From an uncultured Faecalibacterium sp. (GTDB lineage: Bacteria; Bacillota; Clostridia; Oscillospirales; Ruminococcaceae), in contig CAKSWG010000034.1 in assembly GCA_934511465.1 (NCBI GenBank), forward strand, positions 1-18,909: DNA of 18,909 bases, written 5' to 3'. Of the stretch, positions 1 to 6,752 are shown piece after piece. The notes beneath the pieces were generated by a model. That model did no database searches and was not told the origin of the DNA. It saw nothing but the letters and a program-made list of their open reading frames with translations. Both the position numbers and the translations under genes were made by a program. Each line of letters starts with the position of its first letter. The stretch's first letter is position 1.

Positions 1-36
1 TGGAAACGGCGCGTGAAAATAGGTAGTCGCCGACTT
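1..36 (+). rRNA. rrf: 5S ribosomal RNA, 3' end only
   Basis: The first 36 bases match the 3' end of a Firmicute 5S rRNA: TGGAAACGGC (loop/stem region), then GTGAAAATAGGTAGTCGCCG, equivalent to the familiar GTGAGAGTAGG-(A/T)CGCCGCC end. The rest of the gene lies upstream of the window. A strong terminator follows directly, as expected for the end of an rRNA operon. The exact 3' end (about 35-36) is estimated from the closing stem, whose other strand is not visible. Confidence 0.8.
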
Positions 37-40
37 AACA

Positions 41-73
41 AAGAGCTCTGAGAGAAATCTCAGGGCTTTTTTG
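41..73 (+). terminator. Rho-independent terminator of the rRNA operon
   Basis: GCTCTGAG (45-52) pairs with CTCAGGGC (59-66) with one G-U pair and a 6-nt loop; A residues at 41-44 can extend the stem into the T run. TTTTTT follows at 67-72. It sits about 9 bases after the 5S end, so it most likely ends the rRNA transcript and separates it from the TraX-like gene. Confidence 0.85.
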
Positions 74-171
74 TTGCGTTTCGGAGCAGAAAATAGTATC
101 ATAAAGGCAGAACCTTATACTTTCTACAGATTTTCCTGTTACACTGGATGTACAAGGAAAGGAGAATCTGT

Positions 172-1035
172 ATGGAAAAATTAACGAAAAAGGGGCTGGA
201 CGGTACTCAGCTCAAGACCATCGCACTGGCGCTGATGGTGCTGGACCACATTCATTATTTCTTTGAGTTCACCGGCTGCATCCCAACGGTGTTCAGTATG
301 CTGGGGCGGCTCAGTGCGCCGCTGTTTCTGTTCTGCACGGTGGAGGGCTTTGCCCACACCCATGACCGCAAGCGGTATTTTATCCGCATCTGGGCTATCG
401 GTGCAGCCATGGCGGCGCTGGAATTCTTTATGATCTACGCCAAGGCTTTCCGGCGCGGGGACGGCTTCTACCCGCTGAACGCTATTTTTCAGGATCTTGC
501 GCTGCTGTGCATCGTCTGGCAGGGCATCGACTGGCTGCGGGAGAAAAAGCTTGCAAAAGGCATTGCCGCGATTGCCGCCGTTTTGTGCTGGCCGTATGTG
601 GTAGTGGCGTTTCTGCTGCTTTTCCCCGGGGTGCAGGAGATGCCCATTGCTTCAACGATCGTGGCCTTTGTCATTACAAGCCCGCTGCCCATGTGGACGT
701 CCATCACGGACGGCGGCTGGAGCTTTTTGCTGGGCGGCGTGCTGCTGTACGCCCTGCGGGGTCATCGTGGCGTACAGCTGACGGCATGGGCCGTGCTCAT
801 TTTCCTGTGTGACTTTGCCCCGACCTTTGGGATGCTTTGCAGACAGGATGGCTTTGTCTGGACGCAGATGTTCACCGACTACTACGAGTGGTTCGGGGTG
901 CTGGCGGTGCTGCTGATGCTGCTGTACAACGGGCAGCGCGGCAGCGGGCACAAGCAGCTGTTCTACTGGTTCTATCCCGCCCATGTGTATCTGCTGTACG
1001 GGGCATCCTGCCTTGTTTATAACGTGTTGAGGTGA
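172..1035 (+). CDS. TraX family membrane protein (predicted acyltransferase)
   Basis: The 287-residue protein has about eight hydrophobic segments and the hallmarks of the TraX family. These are LKTIALALMVLDHIHYF near residues 14-30 (membrane helix ending in a D-H pair) and GRLSAPLFLFCTVEGFAHT around 45-63. TraX of plasmid F acetylates pilin; chromosomal Firmicute homologues are mostly uncharacterised and are thought to modify a surface molecule. No conjugation gene is nearby, so a conjugative role is unlikely. An ATG at 148 is in frame, but the ATG at 172 has AAAGGAG 7 bases upstream and is preferred. The stop is 4 bases before the response regulator start, so the two are probably co-transcribed. 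TAGTAT (94-99) and TATACT (116-121) are possible -10 boxes, neither with a good -35. Confidence 0.8.
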   Translation: MEKLTKKGLDGTQLKTIALALMVLDHIHYFFEFTGCIPTVFSMLGRLSAPLFLFCTVEGFAHTHDRKRYFIRIWAIGAAMAALEFFMIYAKAFRRGDGFYPLNAIFQDLALLCIVWQGIDWLREKKLAKGIAAIAAVLCWPYVVVAFLLLFPGVQEMPIASTIVAFVITSPLPMWTSITDGGWSFLLGGVLLYALRGHRGVQLTAWAVLIFLCDFAPTFGMLCRQDGFVWTQMFTDYYEWFGVLAVLLMLLYNGQRGSGHKQLFYWFYPAHVYLLYGASCLVYNVLR

Positions 1036-1039
1036 TCTT

Positions 1040-1720
1040 GTGGCAAACATCCTGGCAGTGGATGACAATTTAGAACTCTGCAAGCTGATCTGCACCGCGC
1101 TGGAGCGGGACGGCCACCGGGTAGAAACGCGGCAGGCGGGCGGGGCGCTGACCGAGGCGCTCTGCCGCTGGGCAGACTGCATCCTGCTGGACGTGATGAT
1201 GCCCGGGGAGGATGGCTTTGCGGTCTGTCGGCGCATCCGCAGCCTGACCGAAGCGCCCATCCTGTTTCTGAGCGCCCGCACCGACGAGGCCGCTGTGCTG
1301 GAAGGGCTGGGCATCGGGGCAGACGATTTTTTATCCAAGCCCTTCCGGGTGGCAGAGCTGCGGGCGCGGGTGGCAGCGCATCTGCGGCGGCAGAGCCGCA
1401 CCCCGGCGCACCGGATGGTGCGCAGCGGTGTGGCCTTTGACCTGACCGCCCGGAGCGCGGCAGCGGAGGGCACGGTGCTGCCGTTGACCCGCTCGGAGTA
1501 TGCCATCTGCGAGTATCTGGCGCTGCACGCCGGGCAGACCTTTACCAAGGAGCAGATTTACGAAGCGGTTTTTGGCATTGACGGCACAGCGGACGACACC
1601 GCCGTGACCCAGCACATCAAAAATATCCGGGCAAAGCTGAGGGCGGCGGGCGTGCCGGAGCCGGAAAAGCTGCTCAATACCGTATGGGGCGTGGGATACC
1701 GATGGAAAAGCGAAGACTGA
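1040..1720 (+). CDS. OmpR/PhoB-family response regulator
   Basis: This 226-residue cytoplasmic transcription factor has an N-terminal receiver domain (about 1-115) and a C-terminal winged-helix DNA-binding domain (about 125-223). The receiver carries the acidic pair D8-D9, the phospho-acceptor D51 in LLDVMMPGEDG, S78 as the switch residue and K100 before P101. The output domain shows LTRSEYAICEYLALHAGQ and ends with VWGVGYRW, typical of OmpR-type regulators. It starts at GTG 1040 with GAGGTG at 1029-1034. The sensor kinase start overlaps its 3' end by 19 bases, so the pair is translationally coupled. The kinase lacks an ATPase domain, so phosphorylation of D51 probably depends on another kinase or on small phosphodonors; that is an inference. 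Target genes cannot be told from sequence. Confidence 0.92.
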   Translation: MANILAVDDNLELCKLICTALERDGHRVETRQAGGALTEALCRWADCILLDVMMPGEDGFAVCRRIRSLTEAPILFLSARTDEAAVLEGLGIGADDFLSKPFRVAELRARVAAHLRRQSRTPAHRMVRSGVAFDLTARSAAAEGTVLPLTRSEYAICEYLALHAGQTFTKEQIYEAVFGIDGTADDTAVTQHIKNIRAKLRAAGVPEPEKLLNTVWGVGYRWKSED

Positions 1721-2646
1721 CCTCTCTGCGCAGCGTGCTGCTGCAATATCTGGTGCGCACGGCGCTGGCCTGCCTGCTGGTCGCGGTGGGGTGGCTGCTG
1801 GTGCTGCTGCTGTGGATCCAGAACAGCGGGCTGTTCCTGCCCGCCAATCAGGCCGCACTAGCCTGCCAGAAGGCCGCACAGGAGGTTTTGCCGGGCATGA
1901 CAGCAAATACCTTTGACGAGACCCAGCTGGACTCCCTGTGCCGATATGCCCTGTTTGCCACGCCGGACAGCAGCGAGGTGCTGGCCACCAACATGGATGT
2001 CGGGCACTTGCAGCGGGCAATGGAGAACCGGCAGGGGAGAACCCGCTGGCATTTTGGCTACACACAGTATTATATGACGTCGAAATTGCAGGACGGAACG
2101 GTCTGTCTGCTGCAATTTGACTATGCCGTGCCCTACGCCGACCCTGCACTGCGGGGCGTGCTGCCGGATATGCAGACCGTGCACTGCATTCTGGGCATTC
2201 TGCTGCTGGTGGGGGCGGTGGTGTGGAGCACCCACAGAACCGGGCGCTTCCTGACCCGGGAGACCGAAAAGCTGACCGCCGCCGCGCAGGCGGTGGCGCG
2301 GAAGGAGCTGGACAGTGCCGTGTTTTCCGGCGCGAAGGTGCGGGAGTACGAGAGCGCTTTACAGGCACTGCAAACCATGGGCGATGCGCTGACCGGCAGC
2401 TTACAGAAGCAGTGGGCTATGGAGCAGCGGCAGCGGGAACAGATCATTCAGCTGTCCCACAAGCTGAAAACGCCGCTGACCATCATTGAGGGCAACGCGG
2501 AGCTGCTGGCAGAGGATGACGGCCTGACCGCAGAGCAGAAGGCGCAGGTGGAATCTATTTTGCAGGGCGCAGAGCAGACCCGCACCTATCTTGGCAAGAT
2601 CCGCGCCGAGGTGCAGACCCCTTTAAAGTATCGACAGAGAAAATGA
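1702..2646 (+). CDS. Truncated sensor histidine kinase, no ATPase domain
   Basis: The 314-residue protein has two membrane helices (about 11-40 and 160-177) flanking an extracytoplasmic segment of about 120 residues. A HAMP-like linker (about 178-235) and a dimerisation/phosphoacceptor region follow, with the His box LSHKLKTPLTII (His253). In a normal kinase of about 450 residues the HATPase_c domain with N, G1, F and G2 boxes would come next. Here the reading frame stops about 60 residues after the His box, and only 57 bases separate it from murC, so the ATP-binding domain is absent and not merely frameshifted nearby. The residue after His253 is Lys, where most HisKA proteins have Asp or Glu. 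ATG 1702 is chosen as start; ATG 1684, six codons upstream, is possible. It may be a decayed gene or a sensor that cannot phosphorylate itself. Confidence 0.82.
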   Translation: MEKRRLTSLRSVLLQYLVRTALACLLVAVGWLLVLLLWIQNSGLFLPANQAALACQKAAQEVLPGMTANTFDETQLDSLCRYALFATPDSSEVLATNMDVGHLQRAMENRQGRTRWHFGYTQYYMTSKLQDGTVCLLQFDYAVPYADPALRGVLPDMQTVHCILGILLLVGAVVWSTHRTGRFLTRETEKLTAAAQAVARKELDSAVFSGAKVREYESALQALQTMGDALTGSLQKQWAMEQRQREQIIQLSHKLKTPLTIIEGNAELLAEDDGLTAEQKAQVESILQGAEQTRTYLGKIRAEVQTPLKYRQRK

Positions 2647-2648
2647 AA

Positions 2649-2683
2649 ACAGCCCGGTGCGAGACCCTTTCGCACCGGGCTGT
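2649..2683 (-). terminator. Convergent terminator between the kinase and murC
   Basis: A perfect 13-bp stem pairs ACAGCCCGGTGCG (2649-2661) with CGCACCGGGCTGT (2671-2683). Read on the minus strand it is followed by TTTTC and another T-rich stretch, so it fits best as the murC terminator. On the plus strand the T run is missing, but the stem may still stop kinase transcripts. Confidence 0.85.
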
Positions 2684-2703
2684 CTGATGTTATAAAGCGG
2701 AAA

Positions 2704-4086
2704 TTACGGCTGCTCGGCAACCATCATCTTGCTGGCCTTGTAGATATCGCCGCAGCCGAGGGTAATGACCAGATCGCCCTCCTGTGCATTCTGCTTGACC
2801 CAATCGGCAGCTTCCTCCAGACTGTTCACCAGAACAGAGCCGGGGATCTGTGCGGCCAGCTTTGCGCTGGTGATGCTGGGGTCGTTGGGTTCGCGGCTGC
2901 CCATGATCGGGGTCAGCACCGTGATGTCGGGGATCTTGAGCACATCCACAAAGTCGTTGAACAGCATCTTGGTGCGGCTGTATGTAAACGGCTGGTGGAC
3001 GGCGATCAGCCGCTTATAACCCATTTCCTTGGCCGTGGTCAGGGTAGCGCGCAGCTCGGTGGGATGGTGGGCGTAATCGTCCACCACCAGTGCACCGTTG
3101 CACTCGCCGTAGACCTCAAAGCGGCGGCCTGCACCCTTGAAGTTCAGGGCGGCATCGGCGCACTGCTCCACGGTCAGACCGATGAAGCGGCAGACGGCGC
3201 ACATGGCCAGCGCATTGTAGATGTTGTGGTAGCCGGGCACGGCCAGACGGATATGGCCGGTGATCTTGCTCCACTCCTTCAGGTCAAACTCGAAGAAGCC
3301 GGGCTTGTATTCGTTCACGTTCAATGCCTGATAATCGCCGTCGTTCTGGATGCCGAATGTGCGCACGCGGCGGTCCAGCGTGTACATGACATCCATGGTG
3401 TTTTTGTCGTCCGCATTGGCAAAGATCATGAACTGGGTCATAAGAGCAAACCGCTTGAAGGCGAACTTCAGCTCGCCCATGCTGCCGTAATAATCCAGAT
3501 GGTCGTTGTCGATGTTCAGCACAACGGACAGATACGGGGTGAGCTTTAAGAAGGTCTCTGCGAACTCGCAGGATTCGATCACGATGTCGTCACCCTTACC
3601 GGCCTTGCCGTAGCCGTTGATGAGGGGCAGCTTTCCGCCGATCACAGCGGACGGGTCGCGGCCTGCCAGCTCCAACGCGGTGGTGATCATGGAAGTGGTG
3701 GTTGTCTTGCCGTGGGTGCCGGAGACGCAGATACTCTGCTTGTACAGGCGGCTCACATAGCCCAGCAGCACGCTGCGCTCGATGGTGGGGATGCCGTAGG
3801 AGGCAGCGGCATTCAGCTCCACGTTATCCTTGGAAATAGCGGCGGAATAAACCACCATATCGGTGCCGATGACATTGTCTGCACTGTGGCCCAGACTGAC
3901 CTTGACGCCCATCTCCCGCTCGTAGCGGATGATGCTGCCATCCAGCACATCGCTGCCGGAGATCTGGTAGCCCTTGGCCGCAAGGATCTGGATGAGCGGA
4001 TACATGCCGCTGCCGCCGCAGCCGATGAAGTGGATCTTTTTTACATTGTCCAGCAGATGCTGGTTGTAATCGGTGTACATGAACAT
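2704..4086 (-). CDS. murC: UDP-N-acetylmuramate--L-alanine ligase
   Basis: MurC adds L-alanine to UDP-MurNAc using ATP, the first step of peptidoglycan stem-peptide synthesis in the cytoplasm. The 460-residue length is normal for the family. The Rossmann motif GCGGSGM is at 22-28, the ATP loop GTHGKTTT at 123-130, and the Mur ligase segment NIDNDHLDYY at 191-200. HNIYNALA (287-294), GRRFE (320-324) and DDYAHHPTE (336-344) are also present. The start at 4086 is chosen because GGAGG lies 9 bases upstream (4096-4100 on the plus strand); ATG 4080 is two codons further in. A longer in-frame reading to 4176 would place the start upstream of the probable promoter and is rejected. It is a single-gene unit with its own promoter and terminator, outside the usual dcw cluster. 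Confidence 0.97.
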   Translation of the reverse strand: MFMYTDYNQHLLDNVKKIHFIGCGGSGMYPLIQILAAKGYQISGSDVLDGSIIRYEREMGVKVSLGHSADNVIGTDMVVYSAAISKDNVELNAAASYGIPTIERSVLLGYVSRLYKQSICVSGTHGKTTTTSMITTALELAGRDPSAVIGGKLPLINGYGKAGKGDDIVIESCEFAETFLKLTPYLSVVLNIDNDHLDYYGSMGELKFAFKRFALMTQFMIFANADDKNTMDVMYTLDRRVRTFGIQNDGDYQALNVNEYKPGFFEFDLKEWSKITGHIRLAVPGYHNIYNALAMCAVCRFIGLTVEQCADAALNFKGAGRRFEVYGECNGALVVDDYAHHPTELRATLTTAKEMGYKRLIAVHQPFTYSRTKMLFNDFVDVLKIPDITVLTPIMGSREPNDPSITSAKLAAQIPGSVLVNSLEEAADWVKQNAQEGDLVITLGCGDIYKASKMMVAEQP

Positions 4087-4412
4087 ATAAGGCAACCTCC
4101 AAATAAGTAACGGCCGCAGAGCAAGCCGATTCCATTCCATTAGGATACATCTTATTATATAATTTTTGGCGGACAAAATAAACAGGTAATCCCGAATTTT
4201 CGGAAAGAACCATAAATCCTTTTGTGAATTTGTGAGATGTGTACAAGAAAACCGAAGCGCCGGGCCTCTTCATAAAAGATTTACATTTCCCGGCGCAAAA
4301 TACCTAACGATCTTGAACTTTTTGTGCTAAAATAAAAAGAAACAATTTTTTTAGGGAACGGCGGCTTTGGGCCGCGCCGCCCGCACAGCACAGAGAAAAA
4401 GGAGAACCGAAC
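4087..4412. other. Divergent intergenic region murC / degV
   Basis: This 326-bp AT-richer spacer separates two divergent genes. It holds the murC promoter, and an 8-bp perfect inverted repeat GCGCCGGG (4257-4264) / CCCGGCGC (4289-4296) with a 24-nt loop and no T run on either side. For degV I see TTGAAC at 4313 and TAAAAT at 4328, but the 9-base spacing is wrong, so no degV promoter is assigned. Reading frames in this spacer are short and lack ribosome sites; I see no gene. Confidence 0.6.
4154..4182 (-). promoter_or_regulatory. Candidate sigma-A promoter of murC
   Basis: On the minus strand a perfect TATAAT (4159-4154) lies 17 bases downstream of TTTATT (4182-4177), a weak -35. It would give a leader of about 60 bases before the murC start. 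The -10 box is convincing; the -35 is not. Confidence 0.45.
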
Positions 4413-5261
4413 GTGAAGATCAAGATCACAGCGGACAGCACCTGCGATCTGTCCAAGGAGCTTTTGAACCAGTGGGACATTGCCCTGATGCCCATGCACA
4501 TCCTGATGGGTGAGGACAGTTATCTGGACGGCGTCACCGTCCACCCGGTCGATGTGTTTGCCTACGTGAATGCAGGCGGCAAAATGCCAAAATCCGCTGC
4601 CGCAAATCTGGTGGAATATACCGAATTTTTTGAGCCGTTTGCCCAAGAGTACGATGCGGTGATCCATATCTCGGTCAGCAGCAAGCTCTCGTCTTGTTTC
4701 CAGAACGCAAAGCTGGCGGCGGGCGAGTTTGAGAATGTGTATGTAGTGGACAGCCAGAACATCTGCACCGGGCAGGGATATCTTGTGCTGAAAGCCGCCA
4801 AGTGGGCCGCCGACGGTCTGACGCCCCGCAACATTGCCATGCGGCTGCAAAGCCTTGCCAAGAGGGTGGAGCTGAGCTTTGTGCTGGACCGGCTGGACTT
4901 TATGGCCAAGAGCGGCCGCTGCTCCGGCGTGCTGGCCTTTGGTGCGAACCTTTTGGGCATCAAGCCTGCGCTGGAAGTGATCAACGGTGAGCTGAAGGTG
5001 GTCAAAAAGTACCGCGGCAGCCTGCCCATCTGTGTGGGCAAGTACATCACCGACCGTCTGGCCGAACGGGATGACATCGAGGACAGCTTGGTGTTCATCT
5101 CCTCCTGCCAGCCAAAGCCCGGCTGTATGGACGCGGTGAAGGCCGGTTTGAAGAAATACGGCACCTTTCAGGAGTGCCACGAGACCGACATCGGCACCAC
5201 CATCGGCGGCTACTCCGGTCCTGGCACCATCGGCATCGTGTTTGCTAGAAAAGAGAAGTAA
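4413..5261 (+). CDS. DegV family fatty-acid-binding protein
   Basis: The 282-residue cytoplasmic protein has the DegV fold. It opens with KIKITADSTCDLS (residues 2-14), carries the ligand-region serines SAAAN (61-65) and SSKLSS (89-94), VVDSQNICTGQGYL (111-124), and a C-terminal lobe with LDRLDFMAKSGRCSG. DegV proteins bind a fatty acid; in Gram-positive bacteria related FakB proteins present it to the kinase FakA. No fakA-like (Dak-type) gene is in this window, so a FakB role is inference. The start is GTG 4413 with GGAG 8 bases upstream. Its TAA stop shares a base with the inverted repeat that follows. It converges on coaBC. Confidence 0.92.
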   Translation: MKIKITADSTCDLSKELLNQWDIALMPMHILMGEDSYLDGVTVHPVDVFAYVNAGGKMPKSAAANLVEYTEFFEPFAQEYDAVIHISVSSKLSSCFQNAKLAAGEFENVYVVDSQNICTGQGYLVLKAAKWAADGLTPRNIAMRLQSLAKRVELSFVLDRLDFMAKSGRCSGVLAFGANLLGIKPALEVINGELKVVKKYRGSLPICVGKYITDRLAERDDIEDSLVFISSCQPKPGCMDAVKAGLKKYGTFQECHETDIGTTIGGYSGPGTIGIVFARKEK

Positions 5262-5287
5262 ACCCTCTCAGGCTCACTTTGTTCGCC

Positions 5288-5314
5288 AGCTCCCCCGAAA
5301 GGGGGAGCTCTTTT
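5288..5314 (+). terminator. degV terminator, left arm of the repeat
   Basis: AGCTCCCCC (5288-5296) pairs perfectly with GGGGGAGCT (5301-5309) across a stable GAAA tetraloop and is followed by CTTTT. This hairpin is the inner part of the left repeat arm. Confidence 0.75.
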
Positions 5315-5330
5315 GATGTTTAGGGCACGT

Positions 5331-5360
5331 ACAAGAAAAGCTCCCCCTTTCGGGGGAGCT
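5331..5360 (-). terminator. coaBC terminator, right arm of the repeat
   Basis: Read on the minus strand, AGCTCCCCC (5360-5352) and GGGGGAGCT (5347-5339) close a GAAA loop and are followed by TTTCTTG. It is the mirror image of the degV terminator and sits about 30 bases past the coaBC stop. Confidence 0.75.
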
Positions 5361-5388
5361 GGCACGGCGTAGGCCGTGACTGAGAGGG

Positions 5389-6579
5389 TTATTTCCGCTT
5401 TAAAATTTCATCCAGAATGGCATCTGCCACGTCGGCCTTGCTCATCAGCGGAAGCTCCCGGGCACCGTCCGGCGTGATGAGAGTGACCACATTGGTGTCC
5501 ACGCCAAACCCGGCACCGGCCACCTTGAGGTTGTTGGCCACCACCATGTCCAGATTCTTTTTGGTCAGTTTTGCGGAGGAGTTTTCCACAAGGTCGCGGG
5601 TCTCCATGGAAAAACCGCACAGGAACTGGTGGGCCTTCCGGGGGCCGATGGTCCCCAGAATGTCCGGCGTGCGCTCCACGGGGATGGACATGTCGCCGTC
5701 CTTTTTCTTGATCTTGTCATTCGCCACGGCAGCGGGGCGGTAGTCGGCTACGGCAGCAGCCATGATGAGAACATCTGTGTCCTCAAAGCGGCTGGTGACG
5801 GCTTCGTACATCTGCTGGGCGGTGGTCACGGGAACATCGGTGGTGAAGCGGACCGGCTGCAGAGCAGTCTCGCCGTGGATGAGGGTGACATCTGCGCCGC
5901 GCATGGCGGCGGCCCGGGCAAGGGCGTAGCCCATCTTGCCGGTGGAATGGTTGGTCAGGTACCGCACCGGGTCCAGCGCCTCCTGCGTGGGGCCGGCGGT
6001 GACGGCAATGCGCAGACCGGCAAGATCTTTGGGGCGGGCGATGGTGTGCAGGATGTATTCAAGCAGCACATCCTCCTTGGGCAGGCGGCCGCTGCCCACA
6101 TCCTTACAGGCCAGCACGCCGCTTTCGGACGGAATGACCGTGAAGCCGTAGCGTTCCAGCGTGGCAAGGTTATCCTGCGTGATGGGGTTTTCCAGCATGC
6201 CGGTGTTCATAGCAGGCGACACGAGCTTGGGGCACTTTGCCGCCAGCACCGTGGTGGTGAGCATATCGTCCGCGATGCCGTGGGCCATTTTGGCAATGAC
6301 GTTGGCGGTGGCCGGTGCCACAAGGATCACATCTGCCTTTTTGGCCAGTGAGATATGGGTGACGTCAAACTTGAAATCCCGGTCAAAGGTGTCCACCATG
6401 CATTTGTGGCCGGTGAGCGTTTCAAAGGTGAGGGGCGTGATGAACTGGGTGGCGTTCCGGGTCATGATAACCTCCACATCGGCACCCAGCTTGCGCAGTG
6501 CGCTGGCCACATTGGCCATTTTATAGGCGGCAATGCCGCCGCTTACGCCCAGAAGGACGCATTTGCCTTTCAGATCCAT
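5389..6579 (-). CDS. coaBC: Bifunctional phosphopantothenoylcysteine decarboxylase/synthetase
   Basis: CoaBC joins cysteine to 4'-phosphopantothenate (CoaB, C-terminal half) and decarboxylates the product to 4'-phosphopantetheine (CoaC, FMN-dependent N-terminal half). The 396-residue protein keeps the expected residues at the same numbers I recall for the E. coli enzyme. These are His75 (THISLAKKADV), Asn125 in PAMNTGM, Cys158 in LACKD, Asn210 in RYLTN, and Lys289 in NDKIKK. GVSGGIAAYK (11-20) and VTAGPTQEALDPVRYLTNHS (193-212) mark the two domains. The start at 6579 has AGGAGG 8 bases upstream (6588-6593 on the plus strand); an ATG eight codons earlier would begin upstream of that site. It diverges from coaX, the preceding enzyme of the pathway. 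Confidence 0.97.
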   Translation of the reverse strand: MDLKGKCVLLGVSGGIAAYKMANVASALRKLGADVEVIMTRNATQFITPLTFETLTGHKCMVDTFDRDFKFDVTHISLAKKADVILVAPATANVIAKMAHGIADDMLTTTVLAAKCPKLVSPAMNTGMLENPITQDNLATLERYGFTVIPSESGVLACKDVGSGRLPKEDVLLEYILHTIARPKDLAGLRIAVTAGPTQEALDPVRYLTNHSTGKMGYALARAAAMRGADVTLIHGETALQPVRFTTDVPVTTAQQMYEAVTSRFEDTDVLIMAAAVADYRPAAVANDKIKKKDGDMSIPVERTPDILGTIGPRKAHQFLCGFSMETRDLVENSSAKLTKKNLDMVVANNLKVAGAGFGVDTNVVTLITPDGARELPLMSKADVADAILDEILKRK

Positions 6580-6626
6580 TGGTAAAACCTCCTGCAAAAA
6601 CATACTGTTTCCACATATCTTCCCTT

Positions 6627-6655
6627 AGTATAATGCAAAAGTTCCGCCAGCACAA
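6627..6655 (-). promoter_or_regulatory. Probable coaBC promoter
   Basis: On the minus strand TTGTGC (6655-6650), a 17-base spacer and TATACT (6632-6627) precede the coaBC start by about 48 bases. The 11-mer TATACTAAGGG here recurs at the promoter of the small membrane peptide at 18621-18631. Confidence 0.65.
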
Positions 6656-6673
6656 CAAAATCTTTGTGCGGGC

Positions 6674-6702
6674 TTGTAACTGGGGGCAAAATGCGGTAAA
6701 AT
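6674..6702 (+). promoter_or_regulatory. Probable coaX promoter
   Basis: TTGTAA (6674-6679), a 17-base spacer and TAAAAT (6697-6702) predict a start near 6709, leaving a leader of about 44 bases before coaX. A perfect TTGACA at 6708-6713 is followed 17 bases later by TTTAAA, but that promoter would start inside the ribosome site. The coaX and coaBC promoters are back to back, their -35 boxes separated by 18 bases, so one regulator could control both. Confidence 0.6.
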
Positions 6703-6752
6703 ACAGCTTGACAAATAATAGATAAACCTTTTTAAAAAAGGAAAACAGAATT

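Larger units (their letters stand above)
5261..5390. repeat. Two-armed inverted repeat between degV and coaBC
   Basis: The 130-bp element consists of two copies of one sequence in opposite orientation. Each arm, read from the outside, begins AACCCTCTCAG, passes through a variable stretch, then enters GCCAGCTCCCCC-GAAA-GGGGGAGCT. The outer ends are AACCCTCTCA (5261-5270) and TGAGAGGGTT (5381-5390). The variable parts differ: the right arm has its own small stem (CACGGC/GCCGTG), the left has unrelated sequence. The outer ends overlap the stop codons of both degV and coaBC. Confidence 0.85.

Noticed and set aside
172..1035. Evidence of an integrated conjugative element from the TraX name
   Set aside because: TraX-like proteins are common on Firmicute chromosomes, and no relaxase, coupling protein, integrase or attachment repeat is seen.
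652..2368. Minus-strand frames opposite the response regulator and kinase
   Set aside because: Low-complexity Arg/Ser/Pro-rich translations with no ribosome sites, antisense to recognised domains.
4087..4176. N-terminal extension of murC by 30 codons
   Set aside because: It would start upstream of the probable -10 box and has no ribosome site; the start at 4086 has GGAGG at 9 bases and matches the family length.
4313..4333. TTGAAC and TAAAAT as a degV promoter
   Set aside because: Only 9 bases separate them, too close for sigma-A recognition.
5261..5390. CRISPR or insertion-sequence remnant
   Set aside because: There are only two copies in inverted orientation, with no regular spacers, no transposase fragment and no visible target duplication; the hairpins fit terminators.
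6708..6736. TTGACA with TTTAAA as the coaX promoter
   Set aside because: The -35 is perfect, but the transcript would start at about 6743, inside or after the ribosome site. The upstream TTGTAA/TAAAAT pair is preferred.
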